From NCBI GenBank assembly GCA_943329105.2, contig CALQCP020000166.1:1-5645 (forward strand): 5,645 nucleotides of DNA, written 5' to 3'. A program made the translations under genes and the position numbers. Shown in pieces: positions 1 to 5,645 of the stretch (position 1 is its first letter; the number at the start of each line of letters is the position of its first letter). A model generated the notes under the pieces. The model saw nothing but the letters and a program-made list of their open reading frames with translations, made no database searches and was not told the DNA's origin. This stretch comes from Chitinophaga pinensis. Lineage in GTDB: Bacteria > Planctomycetota > Phycisphaerae > Phycisphaerales > SM1A02.

Positions 1-726
1 CCAGCCAAAGAGCGGAACCTTGATGGGCTTGGAACGCCCAAGCCCGCTGCCACTTCCCATGGCAGACGTCTCTTTGATCCGACCAAAGACGGTGGAATCA
101 AACCCCGCAAAGAGCGGCGTCTCCCCGGGTCCGGCAGTGGCTCGAGCGCCCGGAGTGATTTCCAGTGTCACCTTCTGCTCGACCGTCGCTGGCCCAAGGC
201 ACGTATTGCTGCACGCTTGGAATTCAATAGTGATTGCAAATTCCACGGTTCCCGAAGCAGATTGCGCAATGATCACCGGAACAAACGCAACCACCTTGCC
301 TTCATAGACACCAAAGGTCTGCGGACCCTCGCCAAGATCGCCCTTCACCGCATGAGGTGCCGGCCACTGGATGTCGGCAACGCTCACCATGGCCGCACCA
401 GCGGGCAGGGTCTTCACATCAATCGCCGTAAAGATTGCGCCGTCGAAGGCGGTCATGCCAGCTGGCAATGCGCGCGATTGCACTTCGCTTGTCCAAATGT
501 GCCAGTCGCTGGCAATGTCCAATTCCACCGCGATGGGGAGCGTGTCGCCCGGCGAGGCCTTGAGGAGCGCGGCCGCGGTGCGGACTTCCACCTTTGAGGC
601 GGAGCTCCCCTGTGCAGCGGCTCCGCGATTCATTGCAGCAGATGCCAGCAGAGTCAGTGCCAGGATCAGCCAGCGCAAGGAAGTGCGTGCAGGGCAGCAG
701 AGTGCGGCGGGCTGTTCATTGGTCAT
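1..726 (-). CDS. DsbD-like thiol:disulfide interchange protein, N-terminal part (gene cut by window edge)
   Basis: The minus strand is open from an ATG at 726-724 to the window edge, giving 242 codons with no stop. Residues 17-39 look like a Sec signal peptide: arginines 14 and 18, the hydrophobic run LILALTLLASAA, then a small-residue AAAQ cleavage region. Residues about 45-192 resemble the periplasmic DsbD alpha domain (DsbC/DsbD N-terminal family): WHIW at 75-78, WP at 121-122, YEGKV at 141-145, and FQACSNTCLGP at 169-179 with a cysteine pair at 172 and 176. In this family the pair passes electrons from the membrane part of DsbD to periplasmic partners such as cytochrome c maturation or disulfide-isomerase proteins. 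The membrane and thioredoxin domains would lie beyond the left edge, so a stand-alone secreted domain protein cannot be excluded. No Shine-Dalgarno sequence precedes the ATG; the start is chosen because it gives a complete signal peptide. It is transcribed away from nusA. Confidence 0.75.
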   Translation of the reverse strand, partial: MTNEQPAALCCPARTSLRWLILALTLLASAAMNRGAAAQGSSASKVEVRTAAALLKASPGDTLPIAVELDIASDWHIWTSEVQSRALPAGMTAFDGAIFTAIDVKTLPAGAAMVSVADIQWPAPHAVKGDLGEGPQTFGVYEGKVVAFVPVIIAQSASGTVEFAITIEFQACSNTCLGPATVEQKVTLEITPGARATAGPGETPLFAGFDSTVFGRIKETSAMGSGSGLGRSKPIKVPLFGW

Positions 727-831
727 ACAAGGATGGAGGTTAGCCGCGTGGGCAGGTAAACGAGCCGGTTTCGCGGTTTGGCGGGCGCCAGGAGGGGTCG
801 CATTGCTGGAGGAGCTGCCGAGGGGCTGAAC
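727..831. other. Intergenic stretch between the divergent dsbD-like gene and the nusA promoter
   Basis: This interval separates the dsbD-like start codon from the -35 element of the nusA promoter. I looked for a minus-strand promoter for the dsbD-like gene and saw no convincing -35/-10 pair. The only AT-rich island nearby is the one forming the nusA promoter at about 836-860, which might also serve the opposite strand. I see no RNA gene or conserved operator here. Confidence 0.4.
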
Positions 832-860
832 GCGACAAATTCAACGATATCTGCTATAAT
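832..860 (+). promoter_or_regulatory. Sigma-70-type extended -10 promoter for nusA-infB
   Basis: A perfect -10 hexamer TATAAT lies at 855-860 and is preceded by TG at 852-853, making the extended -10 TGCTATAAT. The hexamer GCGACA at 832-837, 17 bases upstream, matches the -35 consensus TTGACA at four of six positions. Spacing is therefore ideal. It sits in the only clearly AT-rich patch of an otherwise GC-rich intergenic region and points toward nusA. The inferred transcription start is near 866-868, giving a 5' leader of about 415 nt. That it is the main or only promoter of the operon is inference. Confidence 0.72.
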
Positions 861-990
861 CCCCCACCTGCCTCCGGATGTTCCGGGGCCGTCCGTCTTG
901 GTTTCCAGGTCCTCAGTGTCCTGGGTCCGCTTCCTTGCACCGCCGTCCATGATCGCCACATCGATCCTGAATTCCGGCTCCAGCCGCCTC

Positions 991-1014
991 CCATGACGCC
1001 TCAAAGCGTCATGG
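991..1014 (+). other. Perfect 9-bp hairpin in the nusA leader
   Basis: CCATGACGC at 991-999 is exactly complementary to GCGTCATGG at 1006-1014 across a six-base loop CTCAAA. There is no mismatch or wobble. The bases that follow (TCTGCTTGC) are not a T-run, so this does not look like an intrinsic terminator. It could be an RNA structure or a protein-binding DNA palindrome with a 6-bp spacer. Confidence 0.7.
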
Positions 1015-1025
1015 TCTGCTTGCTG

Positions 1026-1052
1026 GTCGTCGATGCCGCGCGCATCGCCGAC
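1026..1052 (+). other. Leader hairpin with CGATGC/GCATCG core
   Basis: CGATGC at 1031-1036 pairs with GCATCG at 1042-1047 across a five-base loop. After a two-base internal loop, GTC at 1026-1028 can pair with GAC at 1050-1052. It begins 12 bases after the previous hairpin. The stem is shorter than its neighbours, and chance occurrence in GC-rich DNA is possible. Confidence 0.45.
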
Positions 1053-1087
1053 GTGCGTCTCGGTTGCGTCCCCAGTGTCCGCCCGGA

Positions 1088-1108
1088 GGTCGCCCGTATG
1101 GGTTGACC
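1088..1108 (+). other. Leader hairpin with one bulge
   Basis: GGTC at 1088-1091 pairs with GACC at 1105-1108. The stem continues through a G-U wobble (1092 with 1104) and, past a bulged T at 1103, CCC at 1093-1095 with GGG at 1100-1102. The loop is GTAT. No functional class is recognised. Confidence 0.4.
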
Positions 1109-1153
1109 GCCGCGCCGCACGAGGTTCTTCGGCCGCCAAGGCGGGCCATGCGT

Positions 1154-1195
1154 CGACCGGACGCGTGGCCCGTTTCGTTTCTGGTCACCCGGTCG
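1154..1195 (+). other. Strong bipartite stem-loop in the nusA leader
   Basis: CGACCGG at 1154-1160 is fully complementary to CCGGTCG at 1189-1195. Directly inside it, after a four-base bulge ACGC at 1161-1164, GTGGCC at 1165-1170 pairs with GGTCAC at 1183-1188 with one G-U wobble. This gives 13 stacked pairs capped by a 12-base T-rich loop. It is followed immediately by the next hairpin with no spacer. Confidence 0.6.
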
Positions 1196-1224
1196 TTCAG
1201 TTGGTCCCGTCGGACCAGTCTGAG
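1196..1224 (+). other. Second hairpin abutting the 1154-1195 stem
   Basis: TGGTCC at 1202-1207 pairs with GGACCA at 1212-1217 across a CGTC tetraloop. T1201 and G1218 add a wobble pair, and beyond a bulged T at 1219, TTCAG at 1196-1200 pairs with CTGAG at 1220-1224 (outermost pair T-G). It ends about 60 nt before the nusA start codon. Confidence 0.55.
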
Positions 1225-1270
1225 TCACTCGCATAGCACATCTTTCACCACATCTCATCATCCACGCTTC

Positions 1271-1274
1271 GGAG
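1271..1274 (+). promoter_or_regulatory. Ribosome binding site of nusA
   Basis: GGAG ends nine bases before the ATG at 1284. It is a modest Shine-Dalgarno match in an otherwise G-poor stretch that follows the leader hairpins, so it should be accessible. It supports the chosen nusA start. Confidence 0.6.
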
Positions 1275-1283
1275 CACCTCACC

Positions 1284-2609
1284 ATGAACCGCGAAACACT
1301 TGCCATCCTTGACTCGATCGCCCGCGACCGCAACATCGACCGCGAACTGCTCATTCACGACCTTGAGCAGGCCATGGTCAGCGCCGCGCGTAAGCACTTC
1401 AATTCACTCGACACCGAGGACTTTGGATGCGAGATCGATCGCGCCACTGGCGCTATCACGCTGTGGCGAGAAGACGAAGACGGCATTCGTTCCGATGTTG
1501 ACCTGAAGTCGCTCGGTCGCATTCCAGCGCAGACCGCCAAGCAGGTCATGATCCAACGCTTCCGTGAAGACGAGCGCAACTCGCTCCTCGAAGAATTCGG
1601 CAAGCGCCAAGGCGAACTCGTCACCGGCACCGCTGCTCGTTACGAGGGCGGCGCCCTCATGGTGCAGATTGAGCGCATTGAAGGATTCATGCCGCGCAGC
1701 GAGCAGATTCCTGGCGAGCAATTCCAGCCCGGCGATCGCGTTCGCTGCCTGATTCTTGATGTTCGCGATGCGACCAGCCAAGTGAAGGTAGTGCTTTCCC
1801 GCGCTCATCCAGACTTCATTCGCAAGCTCTTTGAAGCGGAAGTTCCAGAAGTTGCGGAGCGCGTGATCGAGATCAAGGCCATGAGCCGCGAGCCCGGTTT
1901 CCGTACCAAGCTCGCAGTGTCAAGCGTTGATAGCAAAGTCGATCCGGTCGGCGCGTGCGTCGGCGTGCGCGGTAGTCGCATTCGCAACATCGTTGACGAA
2001 CTCGGTGGCGAGAAGATAGACATCGTCCGTTGGAACGAGTCCAGCCAAGTGCTCATCGCCAATGCGCTGAAGCCGGCTGAAGTTGAGGAAGTCAGTCTCT
2101 GCTTCGAACTCGGTCGCGGCACGATCATCGTTCGCGAAGATCAACTGTCGCTTGCGATCGGTCGCCGCGGACAGAACGTCCGTCTTGCTGCTCGACTCAC
2201 TGGTTGGGATGTTGACATCCTGACCCCTGCGGAATTTGAGCGCAACCTGCAGGCGATTGAAGAGACCGTACGTCCACTTGAAGGTTTCACCGATGCGATG
2301 TTGGACAAGATGGGAGCCCTCGGCCTCATCAGCGTCTTTGACATTGAAGAAGTCGGCGTGCCGGTCCTCACAGCGGAAATCGGCATGTCCGAGGAGCTCG
2401 CTGAGCAGGTCGTCTACGCATGCAGCGAGAAGGGCAAGATTGTGGCTGAAGAGCAGCGCATTGCTGCGGAAGAAGACGCGGTGCGCAAGGCGGAAGACAT
2501 GCAGGCCACCGATCTCTTGCTTGGTGGCGGCGGCGTGCGCGACGCAGCGGTACAGACCGATGCGGGCGCCGAGAGCGCGGCAGATTCCATTCTCGGCGGC
2601 GGCAACTAA
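1284..2609 (+). CDS. nusA: Transcription termination/antitermination factor NusA
   Basis: This is a complete 441-residue NusA, the RNA polymerase-associated factor that modulates pausing, intrinsic and Rho termination, and antitermination in the cytoplasm. The N-terminal RNAP-binding domain spans about 1-105; its start MNRETLAILDSIA aligns with the usual NusA N-terminus, which fixes the ATG. An S1 domain follows at about 109-174 (GELVTG at 110-115, PGDRVR at 149-154, VVLSRAHPDF at 169-178). KH1 covers about 180-265 with the GVRG loop at 227-230, and KH2 about 275-314 with GRRGQNVRLA at 293-302. Residues about 325-400 hold a helix-hairpin-helix-like extension (LEGFTDAMLDKMGALGL at 332-348). 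The tail is acidic and ends in two LGGG motifs (413-416 and 437-440). It stops with TAA and leaves 49 nt before infB, so the two are very probably co-transcribed. No rimP lies upstream. No defect is seen. Confidence 0.97.
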   Translation: MNRETLAILDSIARDRNIDRELLIHDLEQAMVSAARKHFNSLDTEDFGCEIDRATGAITLWREDEDGIRSDVDLKSLGRIPAQTAKQVMIQRFREDERNSLLEEFGKRQGELVTGTAARYEGGALMVQIERIEGFMPRSEQIPGEQFQPGDRVRCLILDVRDATSQVKVVLSRAHPDFIRKLFEAEVPEVAERVIEIKAMSREPGFRTKLAVSSVDSKVDPVGACVGVRGSRIRNIVDELGGEKIDIVRWNESSQVLIANALKPAEVEEVSLCFELGRGTIIVREDQLSLAIGRRGQNVRLAARLTGWDVDILTPAEFERNLQAIEETVRPLEGFTDAMLDKMGALGLISVFDIEEVGVPVLTAEIGMSEELAEQVVYACSEKGKIVAEEQRIAAEEDAVRKAEDMQATDLLLGGGGVRDAAVQTDAGAESAADSILGGGN

Positions 2610-2644
2610 TTACGGCGGGCGAACGAAACGACGGGCATTTCACT

Positions 2645-2650
2645 GAGGAG
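2645..2650 (+). promoter_or_regulatory. Ribosome binding site of infB, which decides its GTG start
   Basis: GAGGAG lies eight bases before the GTG at 2659, which is optimal spacing and the strongest Shine-Dalgarno sequence in the window. An in-frame TGA at 2644-2646 rules out any earlier start, and the conserved IF2 N-terminal module begins within the first residues after the GTG. Confidence 0.85.
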
Positions 2651-2658
2651 CAACACGA

Positions 2659-5645
2659 GTGTCGAAGCAGATCCAGAAGGTACGAATTTCACAACTTGCC
2701 AAGGACCTTGGTGTCGACTGGAAGGACATCAAGACCAAGTGCGAGAGCGAAGGTGTTGTCGACCAGGCCAAGACGGCGTCGAGCACGGTATCGATCGGTC
2801 TTGCGGAGACAATCCGCGAGTGGTTCGGTAGCGGTGGCGTTGCCACAGCCACCGCTGTTGAAACAACCGCCAAGGTTGAAGCGCGCCCGAAGCCCGAGCC
2901 GCGCACGAAGGCTGCGACTGGGTCAACCGATTCGACCGCTGCCGCCGATGCTCAAGCGGATGCTGCGCCTGCTGCCAAGGGTAAGAAGGCGCCAGCCCGG
3001 GCTGCCAAGACGACCACTGATGCAGCGGCTCCCGTTGCGCCGTCTGCTGGCGCCGTAGCGCCGACCGCGCCAGTTGTTGCCAATGCTCCTGCAGTCAGCG
3101 CCGCAGCACCATCAACCGCACCGGCTGCTCCCGCCGCTGCGAAGGTGGTTTCCAAGGCCGTACCAGCAGTCGCTACGCAGCCCGTTGCGACCGAGACCCG
3201 CGCATCCGTGCCCGTCGTTTCGTCTGATGCTGCAAGCAGCGACGCGACGCCATTTGTGATTCCTGAAGTTCCTGAACTCGACCTCGCCCCGCGCGTCCCC
3301 GGCGAGGACATCTCCGTGGTGACTTCGCCAGAGAGCGTTGCCCCGCACACCGTGGTCGGCGCACCAGTGAGTCCGTCCGTCATCGGCAAGGCGCATCGCT
3401 CCACGAAGCCAGCAGAAGTGGCGCCTGCAGCGGTGGTCAAGCCGCCGGTGCGACACACGATTCAGCCGGCATCATCGCCGCCGTTGATGAACGTTCCGAA
3501 GCGCCCCGAAAACGTTCGCGCCATTGGTCAGACGCTTACGCCTACGAAGACGGCGCTTTCGGGCCCGCAGGTCATCCGCGTTGAGCAAGCAGAAGTACTT
3601 CCAGTTCCGCGCCCGCGTGTTACGGGTGCGGGTGGACCGGGCGGACCAGGATTCGGCGGAAGTCGATTCGGTGGCGCCGGCGGAGCAGGTGGCGGTCGCG
3701 GCGCTGGTCGCACCACACCATCAAGCCGCACTGGTCGTGCAGGTGATCCGCGCGGCCGCGACTTCGCGCCGGGTGGCGGTTCTGGCACCATCGACAAGGG
3801 CGAGCGCGACAAGCGCTTGGCTGAAGCGTCCGGTTGGATGAAGAACCGTCGTCACAAGACTTCGGGCGGTTCGCATGGCGGCATGGGCGGCGCTCGCGTT
3901 GAGCAAGGTCCACCGAGCGAAGTGCACATCACCGAGCCGATCTCCATCAAGGAACTCTCAGAGAAGAGCGGCGTCAAGGCCAGCGACATTCTGAAGCAAC
4001 TCGTCCTTGCTGGACAGATGGCCACCATCAACGGCAGCATCGAAACCGAGCGCGCCATTGAAATCATGATGGGCTATGAAATTGAGCTCATCGTGGAAGA
4101 GGCGAAGAGCGTTGCCGACATCATTGAGGAGCGATTCACCGCACGCGTACGCACGGAAGAGCGCGCGCGTCCGCCCGTGGTCACCATCCTTGGTCACGTC
4201 GACCACGGCAAGACCAGTTTGCTCGACCGCATTCGAAACACCAATGTTGCATCGGGTGAAGCGGGTGGAATCACCCAGGCGACCAGTGCATTCCAAGTCC
4301 CCGTCAAGGCGGGCGACAAGGAGCGCGTGGTTACTTTCATCGATACGCCCGGCCACGAAGCGTTCACGCAGATGCGCGCTCGCGGCGCACGCGTGACGGA
4401 CATTGTGGTGCTGGTGGTGGCTGCCGATGACGGCGTCATGCCGCAGACCATTGAGAGCATCAACCATTCCAAGGCAGCTGGCGTGCCGATCGTGGTGGCG
4501 CTCAACAAGATTGACAAGGCCGAGGCCACTGAAGGCAACATCCAGCGAATCTTTGGTCAGCTTGCCGAACACGGTCTGAATCCCGTGGAGTGGGGCGGGG
4601 AGACCGAAGTACTCAAGGTCAGTGCCACCAAGGGCACGGGCATCCAAGAGCTGTTGGAAATGCTCGACTACTTGGCTGATCTGCGCGACTTCAAGGCCGA
4701 TGCCAAGGGTCTTGCTCAGGGCACGTGCTTGGAAGCGCAGATGGAAGAGGGTCGCGGCACTGTTGCGCGCATCATCGTCCAAGAAGGTCAACTCAAGAAG
4801 GGCGACTTCATTGTTGTCGGTCGTGCCTATGGGCGTATTCGCGACATTGTGAACGACCGCGGCCAACGCATCGAGAGTGCCAGCGCTTCTACTCCAGTAG
4901 CAATTTCTGGTCTGGATGTGCTGCCGGATGCAGGCGACAAGTTCTACTGCGTGAAGAGCGTCAAGGAAGCGGAACAGGCCGCGCTTGAACGTCGTCGCAT
5001 TGAGCGTGAGCGTGAACTCGCTGCGCCGAAGATCACCTTGGACAACATCTTTGAGCACATGGGTAAGGGTGGAGTCAAGGAACTGCCGCTGGTGGTCAAG
5101 GGCGATGTGCAAGGTTCCGTGGAAACACTTCGCATTGTGCTCGGCAAGATTCGCACCGAAGAGGTGGCAGTCAGCGTCAAGCATTGCGCAGTGGGCGGAA
5201 TCAACGAGAGCGATGTTGCGCTTGCTGAAGCCACCAAGGCGATCATCGTTGGTTTCAACGTCACATCCAACTCCAAGGCACGCGCACTCGCTGAAGCCAA
5301 GGGTATTGAGATGCGTCTCTATGAAGTCATCTATGACCTCACCGATGATGTTGCGAAGGCGGCATCCGGGTTGTTGGAGCCAGAACTCAAACTTGAAGTC
5401 ATCGGTCATGCCGATGTCCGCGAGGTCTACAAAATCACCAAGGTCGGTGCGATTGCTGGTTGCTACGTCACCGATGGCGTGGTGGAACGCAACGCACAGA
5501 TCCGTGTTACTCGTGGCGGCATCGTCATCGAGAAGGATCGACGTCTGGAGCAGCTCAAGCGCTTCAAGGACGACGCCAAGGAAGTTCGTTCCGGCAACGA
5601 GTGCGGCATGAAGATCGACGGCTACAACGACATCAAGGTCGGCGA
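2659..5645 (+). CDS. infB: Translation initiation factor IF-2 (3' end cut by window edge)
   Basis: The frame is open from GTG at 2659 to the window end: 995 full codons plus two bases. IF2 is the GTPase that binds fMet-tRNA and promotes 70S assembly. An IF2_N module occupies about 7-60 (KVRISQLAKDLGVDWKDIK). A long disordered linker follows: Ala/Pro/Lys-rich at about 73-199, then Gly/Arg-rich at 323-376. A second IF2_N module lies at about 424-480. The G domain has GHVDHGKT at 512-519, GGITQ at 536-540, DTPGH at 562-566, NKID at 616-619 and the SATKG loop at 655-659. The beta-barrel domain II spans about 684-770 and domain III about 793-890. The fMet-tRNA-binding C2 domain starts near 905, with GCYVTDG, LKRFKDD and GNECG (979-983). 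The last residues, YNDIKVG, fall about 15-20 short of the usual C-terminus, for a full length near 1010. That is longer than the 890 residues of E. coli IF2. It follows nusA in the same operon; rbfA would be a likely next gene, which I cannot see. Confidence 0.97.
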   Translation, partial: MSKQIQKVRISQLAKDLGVDWKDIKTKCESEGVVDQAKTASSTVSIGLAETIREWFGSGGVATATAVETTAKVEARPKPEPRTKAATGSTDSTAAADAQADAAPAAKGKKAPARAAKTTTDAAAPVAPSAGAVAPTAPVVANAPAVSAAAPSTAPAAPAAAKVVSKAVPAVATQPVATETRASVPVVSSDAASSDATPFVIPEVPELDLAPRVPGEDISVVTSPESVAPHTVVGAPVSPSVIGKAHRSTKPAEVAPAAVVKPPVRHTIQPASSPPLMNVPKRPENVRAIGQTLTPTKTALSGPQVIRVEQAEVLPVPRPRVTGAGGPGGPGFGGSRFGGAGGAGGGRGAGRTTPSSRTGRAGDPRGRDFAPGGGSGTIDKGERDKRLAEASGWMKNRRHKTSGGSHGGMGGARVEQGPPSEVHITEPISIKELSEKSGVKASDILKQLVLAGQMATINGSIETERAIEIMMGYEIELIVEEAKSVADIIEERFTARVRTEERARPPVVTILGHVDHGKTSLLDRIRNTNVASGEAGGITQATSAFQVPVKAGDKERVVTFIDTPGHEAFTQMRARGARVTDIVVLVVAADDGVMPQTIESINHSKAAGVPIVVALNKIDKAEATEGNIQRIFGQLAEHGLNPVEWGGETEVLKVSATKGTGIQELLEMLDYLADLRDFKADAKGLAQGTCLEAQMEEGRGTVARIIVQEGQLKKGDFIVVGRAYGRIRDIVNDRGQRIESASASTPVAISGLDVLPDAGDKFYCVKSVKEAEQAALERRRIERERELAAPKITLDNIFEHMGKGGVKELPLVVKGDVQGSVETLRIVLGKIRTEEVAVSVKHCAVGGINESDVALAEATKAIIVGFNVTSNSKARALAEAKGIEMRLYEVIYDLTDDVAKAASGLLEPELKLEVIGHADVREVYKITKVGAIAGCYVTDGVVERNAQIRVTRGGIVIEKDRRLEQLKRFKDDAKEVRSGNECGMKIDGYNDIKVG

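Larger units (their letters stand above)
867..1283 (+). promoter_or_regulatory. Long, hairpin-rich 5' leader of the nusA-infB operon
   Basis: Between the predicted transcription start and the nusA ATG there are roughly 415 nt with no recognisable protein or known RNA gene. Hand folding finds a small GC hairpin at 872-888 (CCGG/CCGG core), stronger ones at 991-1014, 1026-1052 and 1088-1108, and a pair of back-to-back stems at 1154-1195 and 1196-1224. After 1225 the sequence becomes G-poor and apparently unstructured up to the ribosome binding site. No hairpin is followed by a T-run, so no intrinsic terminator is visible. In E. coli the corresponding position is occupied by a tRNA (metY) and rimP; neither is seen here. 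The structures suggest cis-regulation, for example autoregulation by NusA, or RNase processing, but this is inference; I match it to no known riboswitch or leader class. Confidence 0.45.

Noticed and set aside
878..952. A possible 24-codon leader peptide (MFRGRPSW...) beginning just after the predicted transcription start
   Set aside because: It has no Shine-Dalgarno sequence, no run of a regulatory amino acid, and no terminator/antiterminator pair follows it.
723..1139. A 138-codon minus-strand frame whose TGA overlaps the dsbD-like ATG (ATGA)
   Set aside because: The overlap looks like translational coupling, but the predicted protein is charge-rich, has no recognisable fold, and runs antisense through the nusA promoter and leader hairpins. 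Chance open frames are common at this base composition. Conservation of the protein in relatives would reverse this.
1185..1235. A tRNA-like D-arm (GTTCAGTTGGT) in the leader, considered because metY heads the E. coli operon
   Set aside because: There is no matching acceptor stem, anticodon arm or GTTCGA-type T loop downstream; the sequence is better explained by the 1196-1224 hairpin.
1033..1312. Plus-strand frames of 67 and 82 codons in the nusA leader (1033-1236 and 1064-1312)
   Set aside because: They have no ribosome binding site, no recognisable protein features, and overlap each other and the hairpins; the second also runs into nusA in another frame.
2610..2658. Possible terminator between nusA and infB
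   Set aside because: The 49-nt gap has no stable inverted repeat or T-run; it contains only the infB ribosome binding site.
3958..5409. A 483-codon open frame on the minus strand opposite infB
   Set aside because: Its codons lie exactly opposite the infB codons, so it stays open as long as infB avoids TTA, CTA and TCA, which are rare in GC-rich genes. It ends precisely at a TCA serine codon of infB (3958-3960). infB is an unambiguous gene, so this is an antisense shadow.

Overview
The window holds a divergent pair of transcription units from a GC-rich, probably Gram-negative bacterium. The two complete or near-complete genes form a classic housekeeping operon, nusA-infB. A member of the Planctomycetota (Phycisphaerae-like) is my tentative guess from protein style: a NusA with a helix-hairpin-helix-like extension and an acidic, glycine-tipped tail, a very long IF2 linker, and a DsbD-type periplasmic protein. 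I cannot confirm this without a database search.

Layout. Positions 1-726 on the minus strand are the first 242 codons of a secreted DsbD-like thiol:disulfide interchange protein; the gene runs off the left edge. Positions 727-1283 are non-coding by my reading. They contain a very good forward promoter (extended -10 TGCTATAAT) at 832-860 and a leader of about 415 nt that carries at least five inverted repeats. Positions 1284-2609 encode a complete NusA of 441 residues. After a 49-nt gap with a strong Shine-Dalgarno sequence, infB starts with GTG at 2659 and runs off the right edge after 995 full codons; only the last 15 or so residues appear to be missing.

How it fits together. NusA controls RNA polymerase pausing, termination and antitermination, and IF2 delivers initiator fMet-tRNA to the ribosome. 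Their co-transcription is a widely conserved arrangement. In many bacteria the operon begins with rimP; here rimP is absent and a long structured leader takes its place directly upstream of nusA. The DsbD-like gene is functionally unrelated (envelope redox) and simply diverges from the operon.

I found no mobile element, CRISPR array, tRNA, rRNA or defence system. The most interesting part is the structured nusA leader. Secondary points are the oversized, Gly/Arg-rich IF2 N-terminal region, an unusual IF2 switch I sequence and the short Cys-X3-Cys spacing in the DsbD-like domain. I do not see a clearly novel multi-gene system here.
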